From Rhodoglobus sp. (GTDB lineage Bacteria; Actinomycetota; Actinomycetes; Actinomycetales; Microbacteriaceae): a stretch of 64,000 bases of DNA. Shown piece by piece: positions 17,566 to 25,816 of the stretch. Made by a program: the position numbers and the translations under genes. Numbering within the stretch: position 1 is the stretch's first letter; each line of letters opens with the position of its first letter. The notes below the pieces were generated by a model, which had not been told where the DNA came from, did not search any database, and saw only the letters and a list, made by a program, of their open reading frames with translations. The stretch is from positions 1 through 64,000 of the forward strand of contig JAODAQ010000028.1 in the NCBI GenBank assembly GCA_025463515.1. Reading direction: 5' to 3'.

Positions 17566-18081
17566 GTGAAAACCAAGCTCATGCTCGCCGTCGCCGTCGC
17601 CGTCTCCACGCTCGCCCTCGCCGCTCTCGCGGGCTGCTCGAGCCCCACGGCCACGACGCCGCCGCCCGCCGAGTCCTCGGCTCCCGATACCTCGAGCTCC
17701 ACAGCAGAGCTGGCCGTCGGCAGCACGAGCCTCGGCGACATCGTCGTCGACGGCACGGGGATGACTGCCTACTTCTTCGACAAGGACACGGCCGGCTCCG
17801 GTACGAGCGCGTGCACCGGCCCGTGCGCAGACCTCTGGCCGGCCATCGAGTCCGCCGGCACGACGCCCGTGGTCGACGGCGTCACCGGCGAGATCGGCAC
17901 CATCACGGGCACCGACGGCGGCAACCAGATCACGATCAACGGCCGCCCGGTCTACACCTACACGCCCGACACGAAGGCCGGCGATGTCACGGGTCAGGGC
18001 TTCGGCGGAGTCTGGTGGGTAGTCTCCCCCTCCGGCGACGAGGTCATGGAGCCCGCTGCCAGCTCGGACTACGAGTACTAG
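17566..18081 (+). CDS. Secreted lipoprotein with repeat of unknown function (Lipoprotein_15)
   Basis: It has 171 residues from GTG 17566. A signal peptide ends in the lipobox LAGC, with lipidated Cys24. A Thr/Pro/Ser linker follows, then two copies of the secreted-repeat motif: MTAYFFDKDTAGSGTSACTG with CADLWPA, and RPVYTYTPDTKAGDVTGQGF with GVWWVVSP. Proteins of this type (COG4315) are commonly next to ECF sigma/anti-sigma pairs. The function is unknown; a redox or envelope-stress role is guessed from context. Confidence 0.9.
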   Translation: MKTKLMLAVAVAVSTLALAALAGCSSPTATTPPPAESSAPDTSSSTAELAVGSTSLGDIVVDGTGMTAYFFDKDTAGSGTSACTGPCADLWPAIESAGTTPVVDGVTGEIGTITGTDGGNQITINGRPVYTYTPDTKAGDVTGQGFGGVWWVVSPSGDEVMEPAASSDYEY

Positions 18082-18085
18082 GCGC

Positions 18086-18805
18086 TCAGCGGCGCGGGCG
18101 TCCGAACCACGTGGTGACGCCCGCGCTGTAGAGCACCGAGTCCGGTGCGCGGTCGGCGAGCCCGGGGATGCCCGCCCGCGCGAGCAGCGTGTCATCCAGT
18201 AGTTCCAGCTCGGCGGCAACCAGCGGCCACGGCTCGTGGTGGTTGCGCAGGTACGTCGTGCGCCCGAACCTGGTCGCGAAGAGCGCCCACCGCGCGGTCA
18301 GGAAGTCTGCCGTGGCATCCCCGGAGACGGCCTCGGTGCCCGGCCGCGCAACGATGCGCGAGGCGCCCGCACCGAGATGACGGACCGCCCGGTAGTCGAC
18401 CAGTCCGTCGTGCTCGGCCATCGAGGTGCGCGACCAGAAGTACGGGATCGAGAACGCCGCCCTCGCCGCGAGCACCGCAGCCAGTCGGGAGGCCTCGAGC
18501 GAGAGGAACACCACTCCCCTGCGACCCTGCTCATCGACGGCGTACAGGCGCACGTTGATCTCGGTGAACGCGCCGAAGTACGGCACCGGCGGACTTCCGA
18601 GCAGGGTGGCCCGGTCGAGGTAGAAGGCGATGAGGCCGACCCAGCTCGAGCCGTCGTGCTCGTCGGGCCGCACCCCCGCGGGCAGGAGCGGCGCGAGCAC
18701 GGATGCCTCGACCCGCCAGTGCAGGAACGTGGCCTTCGACCACCGCTGGCTCGCCGCCGGCCTGCCCTCGAGGGCGGGAGCCACGGTGCTGATGGCCTCG
18801 ATCAC
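18086..18805 (-). CDS. DUF2071 (YqjF-like) protein
   Basis: It has 239 residues from GTG 18805. It carries the DUF2071 pattern: FLHWRVEASVLAPLLPAGVR near the N-terminus, SWVGLIAFYL, FGAFTEINVRLYAVDEQGRR, and GVVFLSLEASRLAAVLAARA. The biochemical role of the family is unsettled (an acetoacetate decarboxylase-like fold). Its start overlaps the stop of the upstream Amt-like gene (GTGA), so the two are translated together. An open frame extends far upstream but is only the Amt-like gene read in another frame. Confidence 0.85.
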   Translation of the reverse strand: MIEAISTVAPALEGRPAASQRWSKATFLHWRVEASVLAPLLPAGVRPDEHDGSSWVGLIAFYLDRATLLGSPPVPYFGAFTEINVRLYAVDEQGRRGVVFLSLEASRLAAVLAARAAFSIPYFWSRTSMAEHDGLVDYRAVRHLGAGASRIVARPGTEAVSGDATADFLTARWALFATRFGRTTYLRNHHEPWPLVAAELELLDDTLLARAGIPGLADRAPDSVLYSAGVTTWFGRPRR

Positions 18806-19857
18806 GTCGCCGTCACCCGCTGCGCCGCGAGGGTGACCAACCACCGCAGCGGGAGCCACAGCGCCACGGAGACCGCTGTCGAGTACAGCGTCACGAGCAC
18901 GGTGCCCGCGACCTGGTTGATGATGAGGGCGATCGAGCCGGTGAAGAGGAACCCCATGCTCGTGGCGAGCAGGCCGAGCACGACGATCCCGACGGCGCCC
19001 GCGATGAGGTGCGACCCGACCACGAACCACTGCTGCCGCCGGCTGGACCCGACGCGCCGCAGCGTGAAGATGCAAGCGGCGCCACCGGCAAGGATGCCCG
19101 CCGCGATCGCCGACACGGGCGTGAACAGCGGCGCGCCCGCAGTGACGGCGACGAGCCCGCTCACGAGCCCCGCCGCGACCGCGTTGAGCGTCGTGGACTT
19201 GTGGCTCAGCCGCTGGACCACGAGCCAGCCGACCACACCGCCGCCCGCCCCGACGAGCCCGTTGAGCAGGATGCCCGGGGTGACGTCGTCGATCGCGAGC
19301 TCCGCGCCCACGAGCCAGAGGATCCAGCCGAGGCACAGTGCGACCATCGCGACGAGCCCCGTGACGCGGCCGATGGTCGCCGTGCGCAGGCGCGGGCCGC
19401 CCAGGAGCAGCACGCCCATCGCCGCCGCTCCGGCCGAGACGTTGACCGCGAGTGACCCGCCGTGGTCGACGGGCGCGATGCCGATGGGCCACGACGCGGC
19501 GTAGGGCGCGAAGGTGAGGATGGCGGTCGGGACGAACACGATGGCGCTCCACGCGAGCGCGAAGACGATCGTGGCGACCACGCCGCCGCCGACGGCACGG
19601 ACGGCGATCGTGGCGAGGTAGGAGGCGACTCCCGCGAGGGCCGCGATGGGGGCGAACAGGGTGCCGAGCACCTCCGGTGCGATGATCGGCGCGAGCACGA
19701 CCCAGGCGAGAGCGCCGGCGGCGGCGCACCCGAGGGAGAGCAGGACGGACCTGCGCCACGGGGCTGCGGGGAGCATCCGGGCGTCGACGACTGCCAACGA
19801 CACGAGCACCACGAGGATGGCGGCTACGGATGCCGCGACCACGCTCCAGTTGTTCAC
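18802..19857 (-). CDS. Degenerate Amt-family paralogue lacking one channel histidine
   Basis: A 351-residue protein with about ten hydrophobic segments that aligns to the neighbouring Amt over its C-terminal two-thirds (shared GWLVV-x-R, GLVA-x-T, FVVG/VVG-x-HL). In true Amt channels two histidines line the pore. Here the first is Asn139 (DHGGSLAVNVSAG against DFAGGTAVHINAG), while the second, His283, is kept. The pore segment FGWFGFNAGSEL has become LGWILWLVGAEL. The protein is also about 70 residues shorter. I infer it no longer conducts ammonium in the usual way and may be a sensor or have another substrate. Confidence 0.7.
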   Translation of the reverse strand: MNNWSVVAASVAAILVVLVSLAVVDARMLPAAPWRRSVLLSLGCAAAGALAWVVLAPIIAPEVLGTLFAPIAALAGVASYLATIAVRAVGGGVVATIVFALAWSAIVFVPTAILTFAPYAASWPIGIAPVDHGGSLAVNVSAGAAAMGVLLLGGPRLRTATIGRVTGLVAMVALCLGWILWLVGAELAIDDVTPGILLNGLVGAGGGVVGWLVVQRLSHKSTTLNAVAAGLVSGLVAVTAGAPLFTPVSAIAAGILAGGAACIFTLRRVGSSRRQQWFVVGSHLIAGAVGIVVLGLLATSMGFLFTGSIALIINQVAGTVLVTLYSTAVSVALWLPLRWLVTLAAQRVTAT

Positions 19858-19881
19858 GGGGCCCCCTCACGACAAACAGTA

Positions 19882-19911
19882 AAGGGTGCCGCTCTTGCGA
19901 GCGGCACCCTT
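19882..19911 (-). terminator. Terminator after amt
   Basis: AAGGGTGCCGCTC (19882-19894) and GAGCGGCACCCTT (19899-19911) make a perfect 13-bp stem with a 4-base loop. It starts 18 bases after the amt stop; leftward, TACTGTTTGTC follows. It separates amt from the degenerate paralogue. Confidence 0.85.
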
Positions 19912-19929
19912 CGACTGTGTGTTGTTCCG

Positions 19930-21204
19930 TTACGCCTTGGCGTCGGCGAGCACGTAGCCCTCTTCACCGTGGACGACGAGGTCGACGCCGGCGAGCTCGT
20001 CCTCGTTCTTGATACGGAAGCCGATGGTCTTCTCGATGATGAAGCCGATGATGAAGGCCAGCACGAACGAGTAGATCATCACCGAGAGCGCGGCTATCGC
20101 CTGCACCAGGAGCTGGTTGAAGCTGCCGCTGTTGATGAGGCCGGTGCCGTTGGCGAAGAAGCCCAGGAACAGGGTTCCCACGAGGCCGCCGACGAGGTGG
20201 ACGCCCACCACGTCGAGCGAGTCGTCGAAGCCGAGCTTGAACTTCAGGTCGATCGCGAGGGCGCAGATGATTCCGGCGAGGGCGCCGAGCACCAGGGCCC
20301 AGCCCGGTGTGAGCGAGCCACAGGCCGGGGTGATGGCGACGAGACCGGCGACAGCGCCCGAGGCAGCACCGACGGAGGTCGGCTTGCCGTCCTTGATGCG
20401 CTCGACGACGAGCCAGCCGAGCAGGGCCGCGGCGGGAGCGATGAGCGTGTTGACGAAGGCGATCGCCGCCGTGCCGTCAGCAGCCAGCTCGGAGCCGGCG
20501 TTGAAGCCGAACCAGCCGAACCACAGGAGGCCCGCACCGAGGAGCACGAACGGCGGGTTGTGCGGGACGGCGATGCCCTTCGCGAAGCCGACGCGCTTGC
20601 CGAGGACCAGCGCGAGTGCGAGAGCTGCAGCACCGGCGTTGATGTGGACGGCGGTACCGCCGGCGAAGTCGATCAGGCCGGTGCCGAAGACATCCTGCAG
20701 ACCGCGCGTGAGCCAGCCGCCGTAGGTGAAGGCGCCGTCAGCGAGACCGAAGTTGAACACCCAGCTCGCGACCGGGAAGTACACCACGGTTGCCCAGACA
20801 CCGGCGAAGATCATCCACGAGCCGAACTTGGCCCGGTCGGCGATCGCGCCGGAGATGAGAGCGACGGTGATGATCGCGAAGGTCGCCTGGAAGGCGACGA
20901 AGGCGAGCGCCGGGTACGCGCCGGCGGGTGCGGCAGCGTCAGCGGTCACGGCACCCAGCAGGAAGTTGCTCGGGTCGAACAGCCAGGGCGACGACGCCGT
21001 GCCGTCGATGGTGGGGAACGCGATCGCGTAGCCGTAGATCGCCCAGAGGACGCCGATGAGCCCGATAGCGCCGAAGCTCATCATCATCATGCTGATGACG
21101 GACTTCGCCTTGACGAGACCACCGTAGAAGAATGCCAGGCCAGGAGTCATCAGCAGCACGAGTGCCGTTGCGAGCAGAAGGAAGGCGGTATTGCCTTGAT
21201 CCAT
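19930..21204 (-). CDS. amt: Ammonium transporter Amt
   Basis: It has 424 residues and eleven predicted membrane helices. The pore histidines are His187 (DFAGGTAVHINAG) and His336 (DVVGVHLVGG), and the pore motif FGWFGFNAGSEL is intact. It imports ammonium under nitrogen limitation. A glnK (PII) gene, usual beside amt in actinobacteria, is not next to it: a degenerate paralogue follows downstream and nhaA is divergent upstream. A GTAAC-N6-GAAAC element 119 bp upstream suggests control by GlnR. Confidence 0.96.
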   Translation of the reverse strand: MDQGNTAFLLLATALVLLMTPGLAFFYGGLVKAKSVISMMMMSFGAIGLIGVLWAIYGYAIAFPTIDGTASSPWLFDPSNFLLGAVTADAAAPAGAYPALAFVAFQATFAIITVALISGAIADRAKFGSWMIFAGVWATVVYFPVASWVFNFGLADGAFTYGGWLTRGLQDVFGTGLIDFAGGTAVHINAGAAALALALVLGKRVGFAKGIAVPHNPPFVLLGAGLLWFGWFGFNAGSELAADGTAAIAFVNTLIAPAAALLGWLVVERIKDGKPTSVGAASGAVAGLVAITPACGSLTPGWALVLGALAGIICALAIDLKFKLGFDDSLDVVGVHLVGGLVGTLFLGFFANGTGLINSGSFNQLLVQAIAALSVMIYSFVLAFIIGFIIEKTIGFRIKNEDELAGVDLVVHGEEGYVLADAKA

Positions 21205-21322
21205 TGTGAACCTCTCTTTGTTACATGCGAAGGATGCACCGTCGGGTCCGCACGAGGGAGGAAGCCCGCCTCGGGTACGGAGCCAGTTTGGAGGGGGGAG
21301 GTTTCGCCGGGTGTGTCAGCGT

Positions 21323-21338
21323 GTTTCGGAACTGTTAC
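21323..21338 (-). promoter_or_regulatory. Putative GlnR binding site upstream of amt
   Basis: On the amt strand the sequence reads GTAAC, six bases, GAAAC, which equals the GlnR consensus known from Streptomyces (gTnAC-n6-GaAAC). It ends 119 bp upstream of the amt start, within the amt/nhaA divergent region. The presence of a GlnR in this organism cannot be seen in the window. Confidence 0.5.
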
Positions 21339-21414
21339 GCGGTCCCCGTGAATGTAAACATCGTGTTTCGACGGCCCACCGGTTCGCTGGAGATCGCTCC
21401 CCTAGGCTCGCGGT

Positions 21415-22524
21415 ATGGCATTACTGCGATCTGAGCGGTTCTCCGCGGTCCTCCTGCTCGCTGCAGCCGTGGTCGGCCTCGTTCTCGCCAACTCCCCTCT
21501 CGCAGCAGCCTCGAACGCCGTGGAGGCCTTCCACTTCGGAATTCCGGGCATCGACCTCTCGATCGGCCACTGGATCAAAGACGGCCTGCTCGCGGTGTTC
21601 TTCTTCCTCGCCGCGATCGAGTTGCGGCACGAACTGCGGCACGGCGAGCTCGACTCCCCAGCGAAGGCGCTCGTGCCCACGGTCGCCGCGGTGGGCGGGG
21701 TAATAGTCCCCGCGCTGCTGTTCCTCGTGATCGCCCGCGGCGACGGGCTGGACGCGGGATGGCCCATCCCGACCGCAACGGACATCGCCTTCGCCCTCGG
21801 CGTGCTGGCCATCGTGGGCAAGTCACTACCGCCCAAGTTCCGCGCTCTGCTGCTCGCTCTCGCGGTGATCGACGACTTGATCGCGATCCTCATCATCGCG
21901 GCGTTCTTCACGAAGGACCTGCAGCCGGTGCCCCTGCTGCTCGCCGTGCCCGTCATCCTGCTGTTCGGCTGGCTCAGCTACCGCGGCGGGCGGTGGCGGG
22001 TTCCCCTGCTCATCGTGCTCGGAGTGCTCGCGTGGGCCCTCGTGCTCCTGTCGGGCATCCACCCGACCATCGCCGGGGTCACCCTCGGGCTGGTGATGGC
22101 GGATGCCCCGGCCGCCCGCACCCGCCGCGCGCTCGAGCCGTGGTCGAACACGATAGTGCTGCCGCTCTTCGCGATCGTGGCGGCGCTCGTGCCGTTCCCG
22201 GACGCGAAGCCGAGCGAGCTCAGCCCGGCGTTCTGGGCGGTGATCGTCGCCCTGCCGGTCGGAAAGCTCATCGGCATCACCGCCGGGGCGGCGCTGGCGC
22301 AGGGGCTCGCTCGCGGAGACCGGCTGCCGCTGCCCGACATCGTCGCGATCGCGGCGCTCGGCGGAATCGGGTTCACCGTGTCACTGCTCATGAACGAGCT
22401 CGCGTTCGACGGCGCCGTGGCCGATGAGGTCACGCTCGCGGTGCTCATCGCGTCACTCATCGCCGCGGTCATCGGCGGGGTGCTGACTGCCCTGCGGAAC
22501 CGGCACTACCAGCGGGTCGAGTAG
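21415..22524 (+). CDS. nhaA: Na+/H+ antiporter NhaA
   Basis: It exchanges sodium for protons for pH and salt homeostasis. It has 369 residues, slightly shorter than E. coli NhaA (388). The conserved unwound-helix motif is PTATDIAFALG with Asp123, and the ion-binding pair is Asp153-Asp154 in VIDDLIAILII. The C-terminal half has GIGFTVSLLMNELAF. It is divergent from amt across 210 bp. Its stop codon lies in a sequence matching a repeat just downstream (22514-22587). Confidence 0.96.
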   Translation: MALLRSERFSAVLLLAAAVVGLVLANSPLAAASNAVEAFHFGIPGIDLSIGHWIKDGLLAVFFFLAAIELRHELRHGELDSPAKALVPTVAAVGGVIVPALLFLVIARGDGLDAGWPIPTATDIAFALGVLAIVGKSLPPKFRALLLALAVIDDLIAILIIAAFFTKDLQPVPLLLAVPVILLFGWLSYRGGRWRVPLLIVLGVLAWALVLLSGIHPTIAGVTLGLVMADAPAARTRRALEPWSNTIVLPLFAIVAALVPFPDAKPSELSPAFWAVIVALPVGKLIGITAGAALAQGLARGDRLPLPDIVAIAALGGIGFTVSLLMNELAFDGAVADEVTLAVLIASLIAAVIGGVLTALRNRHYQRVE

Positions 22525-22587
22525 GCCGCCCGCGGCGGTATAGACACCGGTTTCGATACAGGCGCCAGAGCGCCTTACTCGACCCCC
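22514..22587. repeat. Microbacteriaceae-type palindromic intergenic repeat plus inverted half-copy
   Basis: GGTTTCGATAC (from about 22549) to TACTCGACCCC (to 22587) encloses a small hairpin AGGCGC-CAGA-GCGCCT. Upstream, GGGTCGAGTAGGC (22514-22526) is an inverted near-copy of the right end, GCCTTACTCGACCC (22572-22585); it spans the nhaA stop codon. I know the TTTCGATAC...TACTCGACC type as a common 3'-end repeat in this family. It separates the convergent nhaA and zapE genes. Confidence 0.55.
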
Positions 22588-23595
22588 TCAGTTCGTCAGG
22601 GCGATCAGCCGCGAGACCGCGCGCAGGTACTTCTTGCGGTAGCCGCCCGCCAGCATCTCCTCGGGGAACACCTGGTCGAGGGGCGTGCCCTCGGCCGCGA
22701 TGCGCACCTGCGCGTCGTAGAGCCGGTCGACGAACGCGACGAAGCGCAGCGCGTCGGTCTGGTTGAGGAACGGATGCACGCCCGTGAGCCCGATGGCCGA
22801 GAGGCCGTCCACGAGCTTGACGTAGCGCGAGGGGTGGACGGTCGCCAGGTGGGCGAGCACGTCGTCGAAGGAGTCGAGCGTGGTCGTGCCGCCGATCGCC
22901 CCGACGGCGGCCGCGGCATCCGGGCTCACCAGAGCGTGCGCCTCGACGTCGCGGCGGCGGTAGTCGAGGCCGTCGATGCGCATGATCGTGAAGCGGGCCG
23001 CGAGGGAGTCGATCTCGCGGAGGAAGTCCTGCGCGGCGAACCGGCCCTCGCCGAGCGCGTTCGGCGGAGTGTTCGAGGTCGCGGCGATGCGGGTGCCGGT
23101 GTCGGCGAGTGCGCCGAGCAGCCGGGACATCAGTCGCGTGTCGCCCGGGTCGTCGAGCTCGAACTCGTCGATGCAGACGAGGGATGCGCCCTTGAACAGC
23201 GCGACCGCGGGAGCGTAGCCCAGCGCGCCGACGAGGGCGGTGTACTCGATGAACGTGCCGAAGTACTTGCGGCCAGGAGCGGCGTGCCACAGGGCCGCGA
23301 GGAGGTGGGTCTTGCCGACGCCGAACCCGCCATCGAGGTAGATGCCGGGCAGCACCTCCGGCGACTTCTTGCGCGAGAACAGGCCGCCCTTCGACGCCGA
23401 CCAGCCGGCCACGAAGTTGCGGATCGCGGCGACCGCCGACCCCTGCGACGGGTAGTCGCGGTCGGGCCGGTAGGAGTCGAGCGTGGCTGTCGCGAACTGG
23501 CGCGGCGGCACCAGCTGGGCGACCATCTCGGCCCCGGACAACTGCGGATTCCGGTCGATAAGACGCCCGGGTGCGGCCGGTGCTTCGGCACTCAT
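22588..23595 (-). CDS. zapE: Cell-division-associated ATPase ZapE (AFG1-like)
   Basis: It has 335 residues. Walker A is GGFGVGKTH at 89-97 and Walker B is [13 protein letters not shown], followed by the sensor-like [11 protein letters not shown] and the AFG1 family block [12 protein letters not shown]. In E. coli ZapE affects Z-ring stability; the mitochondrial AFG1 homologue handles unassembled proteins. I start it at ATG 23595 ([12 protein letters not shown]); a longer upstream extension is possible but has no family similarity. Convergent with nhaA and divergent from the sulfurtransferase. Confidence 0.92.
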   Translation of the reverse strand: MSAEAPAAPGRLIDRNPQLSGAEMVAQLVPPRQFATATLDSYRPDRDYPSQGSAVAAIRNFVAGWSASKGGLFSRKKSPEVLPGIYLDGGFGVGKTHLLAALWHAAPGRKYFGTFIEYTALVGALGYAPAVALFKGASLVCIDEFELDDPGDTRLMSRLLGALADTGTRIAATSNTPPNALGEGRFAAQDFLREIDSLAARFTIMRIDGLDYRRRDVEAHALVSPDAAAAVGAIGGTTTLDSFDDVLAHLATVHPSRYVKLVDGLSAIGLTGVHPFLNQTDALRFVAFVDRLYDAQVRIAAEGTPLDQVFPEEMLAGGYRKKYLRAVSRLIALTN

Positions 23596-23735
23596 TGAAT
23601 CAGCCTCAGTGTCTCTGTCACGCGCAGTGTGTCGAAGTCTTACGACGCCGGTCACGCGCTGCGCGTAGCCTCGTCTGTAGGGAGTCATTCAAGCCTAGCC
23701 GCCTCCCTTCCCGTCACTTCACACCGGAGGTACCC

Positions 23736-24638
23736 ATGGCCGTCGAGGTCGATTCAGCAGCGCAGTTCACCGAGTTCGCCCACCCCGAGCGGCTCGTCTC
23801 GGGCGACTGGCTGGAAGCGCACCTCGGCACCCCCGGGCTCGTCGTCGTCGAGTCCGATGAGGACGTTCTGCTCTACGAGACCGGCCACATCGCCGGCGCG
23901 GTGAAGATCGACTGGCACACCGACCTGAACGACCCGGTCGAGCGCGACTACATCGACGGCGAGGCCTTCGCCAAGCTCCTCGGCTCGAAAGGCATCTCCC
24001 GCGACACGACCGTGGTGATCTACGGCGACAAGAACAACTGGTGGGCCGCCTACGCCCTGTGGGTCTTCACCCTGTTCGGCCACGAGGACGTCCGCCTGCT
24101 CGACGGCGGCCGCGCCAAGTGGGAGGCCGACGGCCGCGCCTACACGACCGACCCCGAGTCGGCGACCACGGTCGACTACCCGGTCGTGGAGCGCAACGAC
24201 GCCCCCATCCGGGCCTACAAGGACGACGTGCTCGCGCACCTCGGCAACCCCCTCATCGACGTCCGCTCCCCCGAGGAGTTCAGCGGTGAGCGCACGACCG
24301 CGCCCGCCTATCCCGAGGAGGGCACCCTGCGCGCCGGCCACATTCCGAGCGCCGTCAACATCCCGTGGGCGAAGGCCGCTGCCGAGGACGGCACGTTCCG
24401 CCCACTCACCGAGCTCAACGCCCTCTACCGCGACCAGGCCGGCCTCAAGGACGGCGACAGCATCGTGGCCTACTGCCGCATCGGTGAGCGCTCGAGCCAC
24501 ACCTGGTTCGTGCTCACCCACCTCCTCGGCTTCGAGGGCGTGCGCAACTACGACGGCTCCTGGACCGAGTGGGGCTCCGCCGTGCGCGTGCCGATCGTGA
24601 AGGGCGCGGAGCCCGGCTCCGTTCCCGCCGCTCGCTAA
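23736..24638 (+). CDS. Thiosulfate/3-mercaptopyruvate sulfurtransferase
   Basis: A two-domain rhodanese of 300 residues. The N-terminal domain lacks a catalytic cysteine, while the C-terminal domain has the active Cys247 in [10 protein letters not shown]. The start is ATG 23736, preceded by GGAGG. It is followed after 9 bp by sufE, the same pairing as mycobacterial sseA (Rv3283) with Rv3284. The context suggests the sulfurtransferase and SufE act together in sulfur trafficking. Confidence 0.94.
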   Translation: MAVEVDSAAQFTEFAHPERLVSGDWLEAHLGTPGLVVVESDEDVLLYETGHIAGAVKIDWHTDLNDPVERDYIDGEAFAKLLGSKGISRDTTVVIYGDKNNWWAAYALWVFTLFGHEDVRLLDGGRAKWEADGRAYTTDPESATTVDYPVVERNDAPIRAYKDDVLAHLGNPLIDVRSPEEFSGERTTAPAYPEEGTLRAGHIPSAVNIPWAKAAAEDGTFRPLTELNALYRDQAGLKDGDSIVAYCRIGERSSHTWFVLTHLLGFEGVRNYDGSWTEWGSAVRVPIVKGAEPGSVPAAR

Positions 24639-24647
24639 ACTCAAGAG

Positions 24648-25100
24648 GTGAACGACACACTCCCCGAACAGCTCGCCGAGATCCGGGACGACTTCCTGGG
24701 CCTCGAGGTGAAGGAGCGGCTGCAGCTGCTCCTCGAGTTCTCGAACGAGCTGCCCGCACTGCCCGAGCGGTACGCCGATCATCCGGATCTGTTCGAGCGC
24801 GTCGAGGAGTGCCAGTCCCCCGTGTTCATCTTCGTGGAGGTGGACGATGCCGCCATCGTCCACCTCTTCGCGATGGCGCCGAAGGAGGCACCGACCACCC
24901 GCGGGTTCGCCTCGATCCTCGCGCAGGGGCTCGCCGGCCTCACCGCTGACGAGGTCCTCGCCGTCGCGGACGACTTCCCGCAGGGGCTCGGCCTGACGGA
25001 GGCCGTGTCGCCGCTGCGCATCCGCGGCATGACGGCGATGCTCGCCCGCATCAAGCGGCAGGTGCGCGAGAAACTGAGTTCGTCAGAGACCCCGGCGTGA
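24648..25100 (+). CDS. sufE: SufE-family sulfur acceptor
   Basis: It has 150 residues from a GTG start. The sulfur-accepting cysteine is Cys55 in VEECQSPVFIF, and the conserved C-terminal RGMTAMLARIKRQV is present. SufE normally accepts persulfide from the cysteine desulfurase SufS and activates it. Here the partner next door is a sulfurtransferase, and no sufBCD genes are in the window. The stop overlaps the next start (GTGA). Confidence 0.93.
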   Translation: MNDTLPEQLAEIRDDFLGLEVKERLQLLLEFSNELPALPERYADHPDLFERVEECQSPVFIFVEVDDAAIVHLFAMAPKEAPTTRGFASILAQGLAGLTADEVLAVADDFPQGLGLTEAVSPLRIRGMTAMLARIKRQVREKLSSSETPA

Positions 25101-25816
25101 TCCTCCGCCGCGTGCATCCCGGCCCGGTCGAAAGCCTTGAACTGGATGCCGCCGGCACACGCGACCGCCTGCTCGACCTGTACCGCCCGCCCGCCGGGGC
25201 GTGGCTTCGCCTCAACCTCGTCACGAGCGTGAGCGGCAGCGCCGCGGGATCGGACGGCACGTCGGAGACGCTCACAAGCGCATCGGACCGGCGCATCCTC
25301 GGGGTGATCCGGGAGCTCGCCGACGTCGTCCTCGTGGGCGCGGAGTCGGTGCGCTCGGAGGGCTATGTGCGCCCGAAGCGCGCACCGCTCGCCGTGGTGA
25401 CCGGCAGCGGAGACCTCGAAGGGCACCGCATCGGCGGGACGGAGGGGCCGCCGGTCGTCGTGCTGTGCCCGGAGTCCGCGGTCGAGCGCGTGCGCGAGAC
25501 CCTCGCCGACGCGCAGGTCATCACGGTGCCGGGGCCGCGGATGCTTCCCGCCGACATCATCGCCGCTCTCCGCCACAACGGGTTCGTCTCGATCGTGTGC
25601 GAGGGCGGCCCCGGGCTGGCGCGGCAGCTCGTCGTCGCGGACCTCGTCGACGAGGTCTGCCTCACCACGAGCCCCAGGCTCACGGGCGTGACCCTGCCGC
25701 TGTTCGGCATCGAGTCGTTCCCCGAGGTGGCCGTCGAGCTCGCGCAGCTCCTCGTGGACGACGAGAGCGCGCTGTTCGCGCGCTGGCTCACACCAGGCGG
25801 TCGAGCCACCGCTTGA
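25097..25816 (+). CDS. RibD C-terminal domain / dihydrofolate-reductase-fold protein
   Basis: It has 239 residues with a single RibD_C fold: LRLNLVTSVSGSAAGSDGTS near the N-terminus, LADVVLVGAESVRSEGYV, and the nucleotide-binding SIVCEGGPGLARQLVVADLV. These proteins resemble the NADPH-dependent reductase half of RibD, but stand-alone members have varied or unknown substrates. Translation is coupled to sufE by GTGA. Its 3' end overlaps the convergent hydrolase gene by 29 bases. Confidence 0.85.
   Translation: MILRRVHPGPVESLELDAAGTRDRLLDLYRPPAGAWLRLNLVTSVSGSAAGSDGTSETLTSASDRRILGVIRELADVVLVGAESVRSEGYVRPKRAPLAVVTGSGDLEGHRIGGTEGPPVVVLCPESAVERVRETLADAQVITVPGPRMLPADIIAALRHNGFVSIVCEGGPGLARQLVVADLVDEVCLTTSPRLTGVTLPLFGIESFPEVAVELAQLLVDDESALFARWLTPGGRATA

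Noticed and set aside
19462-21351. A 629-codon open frame on the strand opposite amt and the Amt-like gene, rich in Asp, Glu, Gly and Arg
   Set aside because: Long antisense frames are expected in GC-rich DNA. It has no family resemblance or ribosome site, and the true genes are on the other strand.
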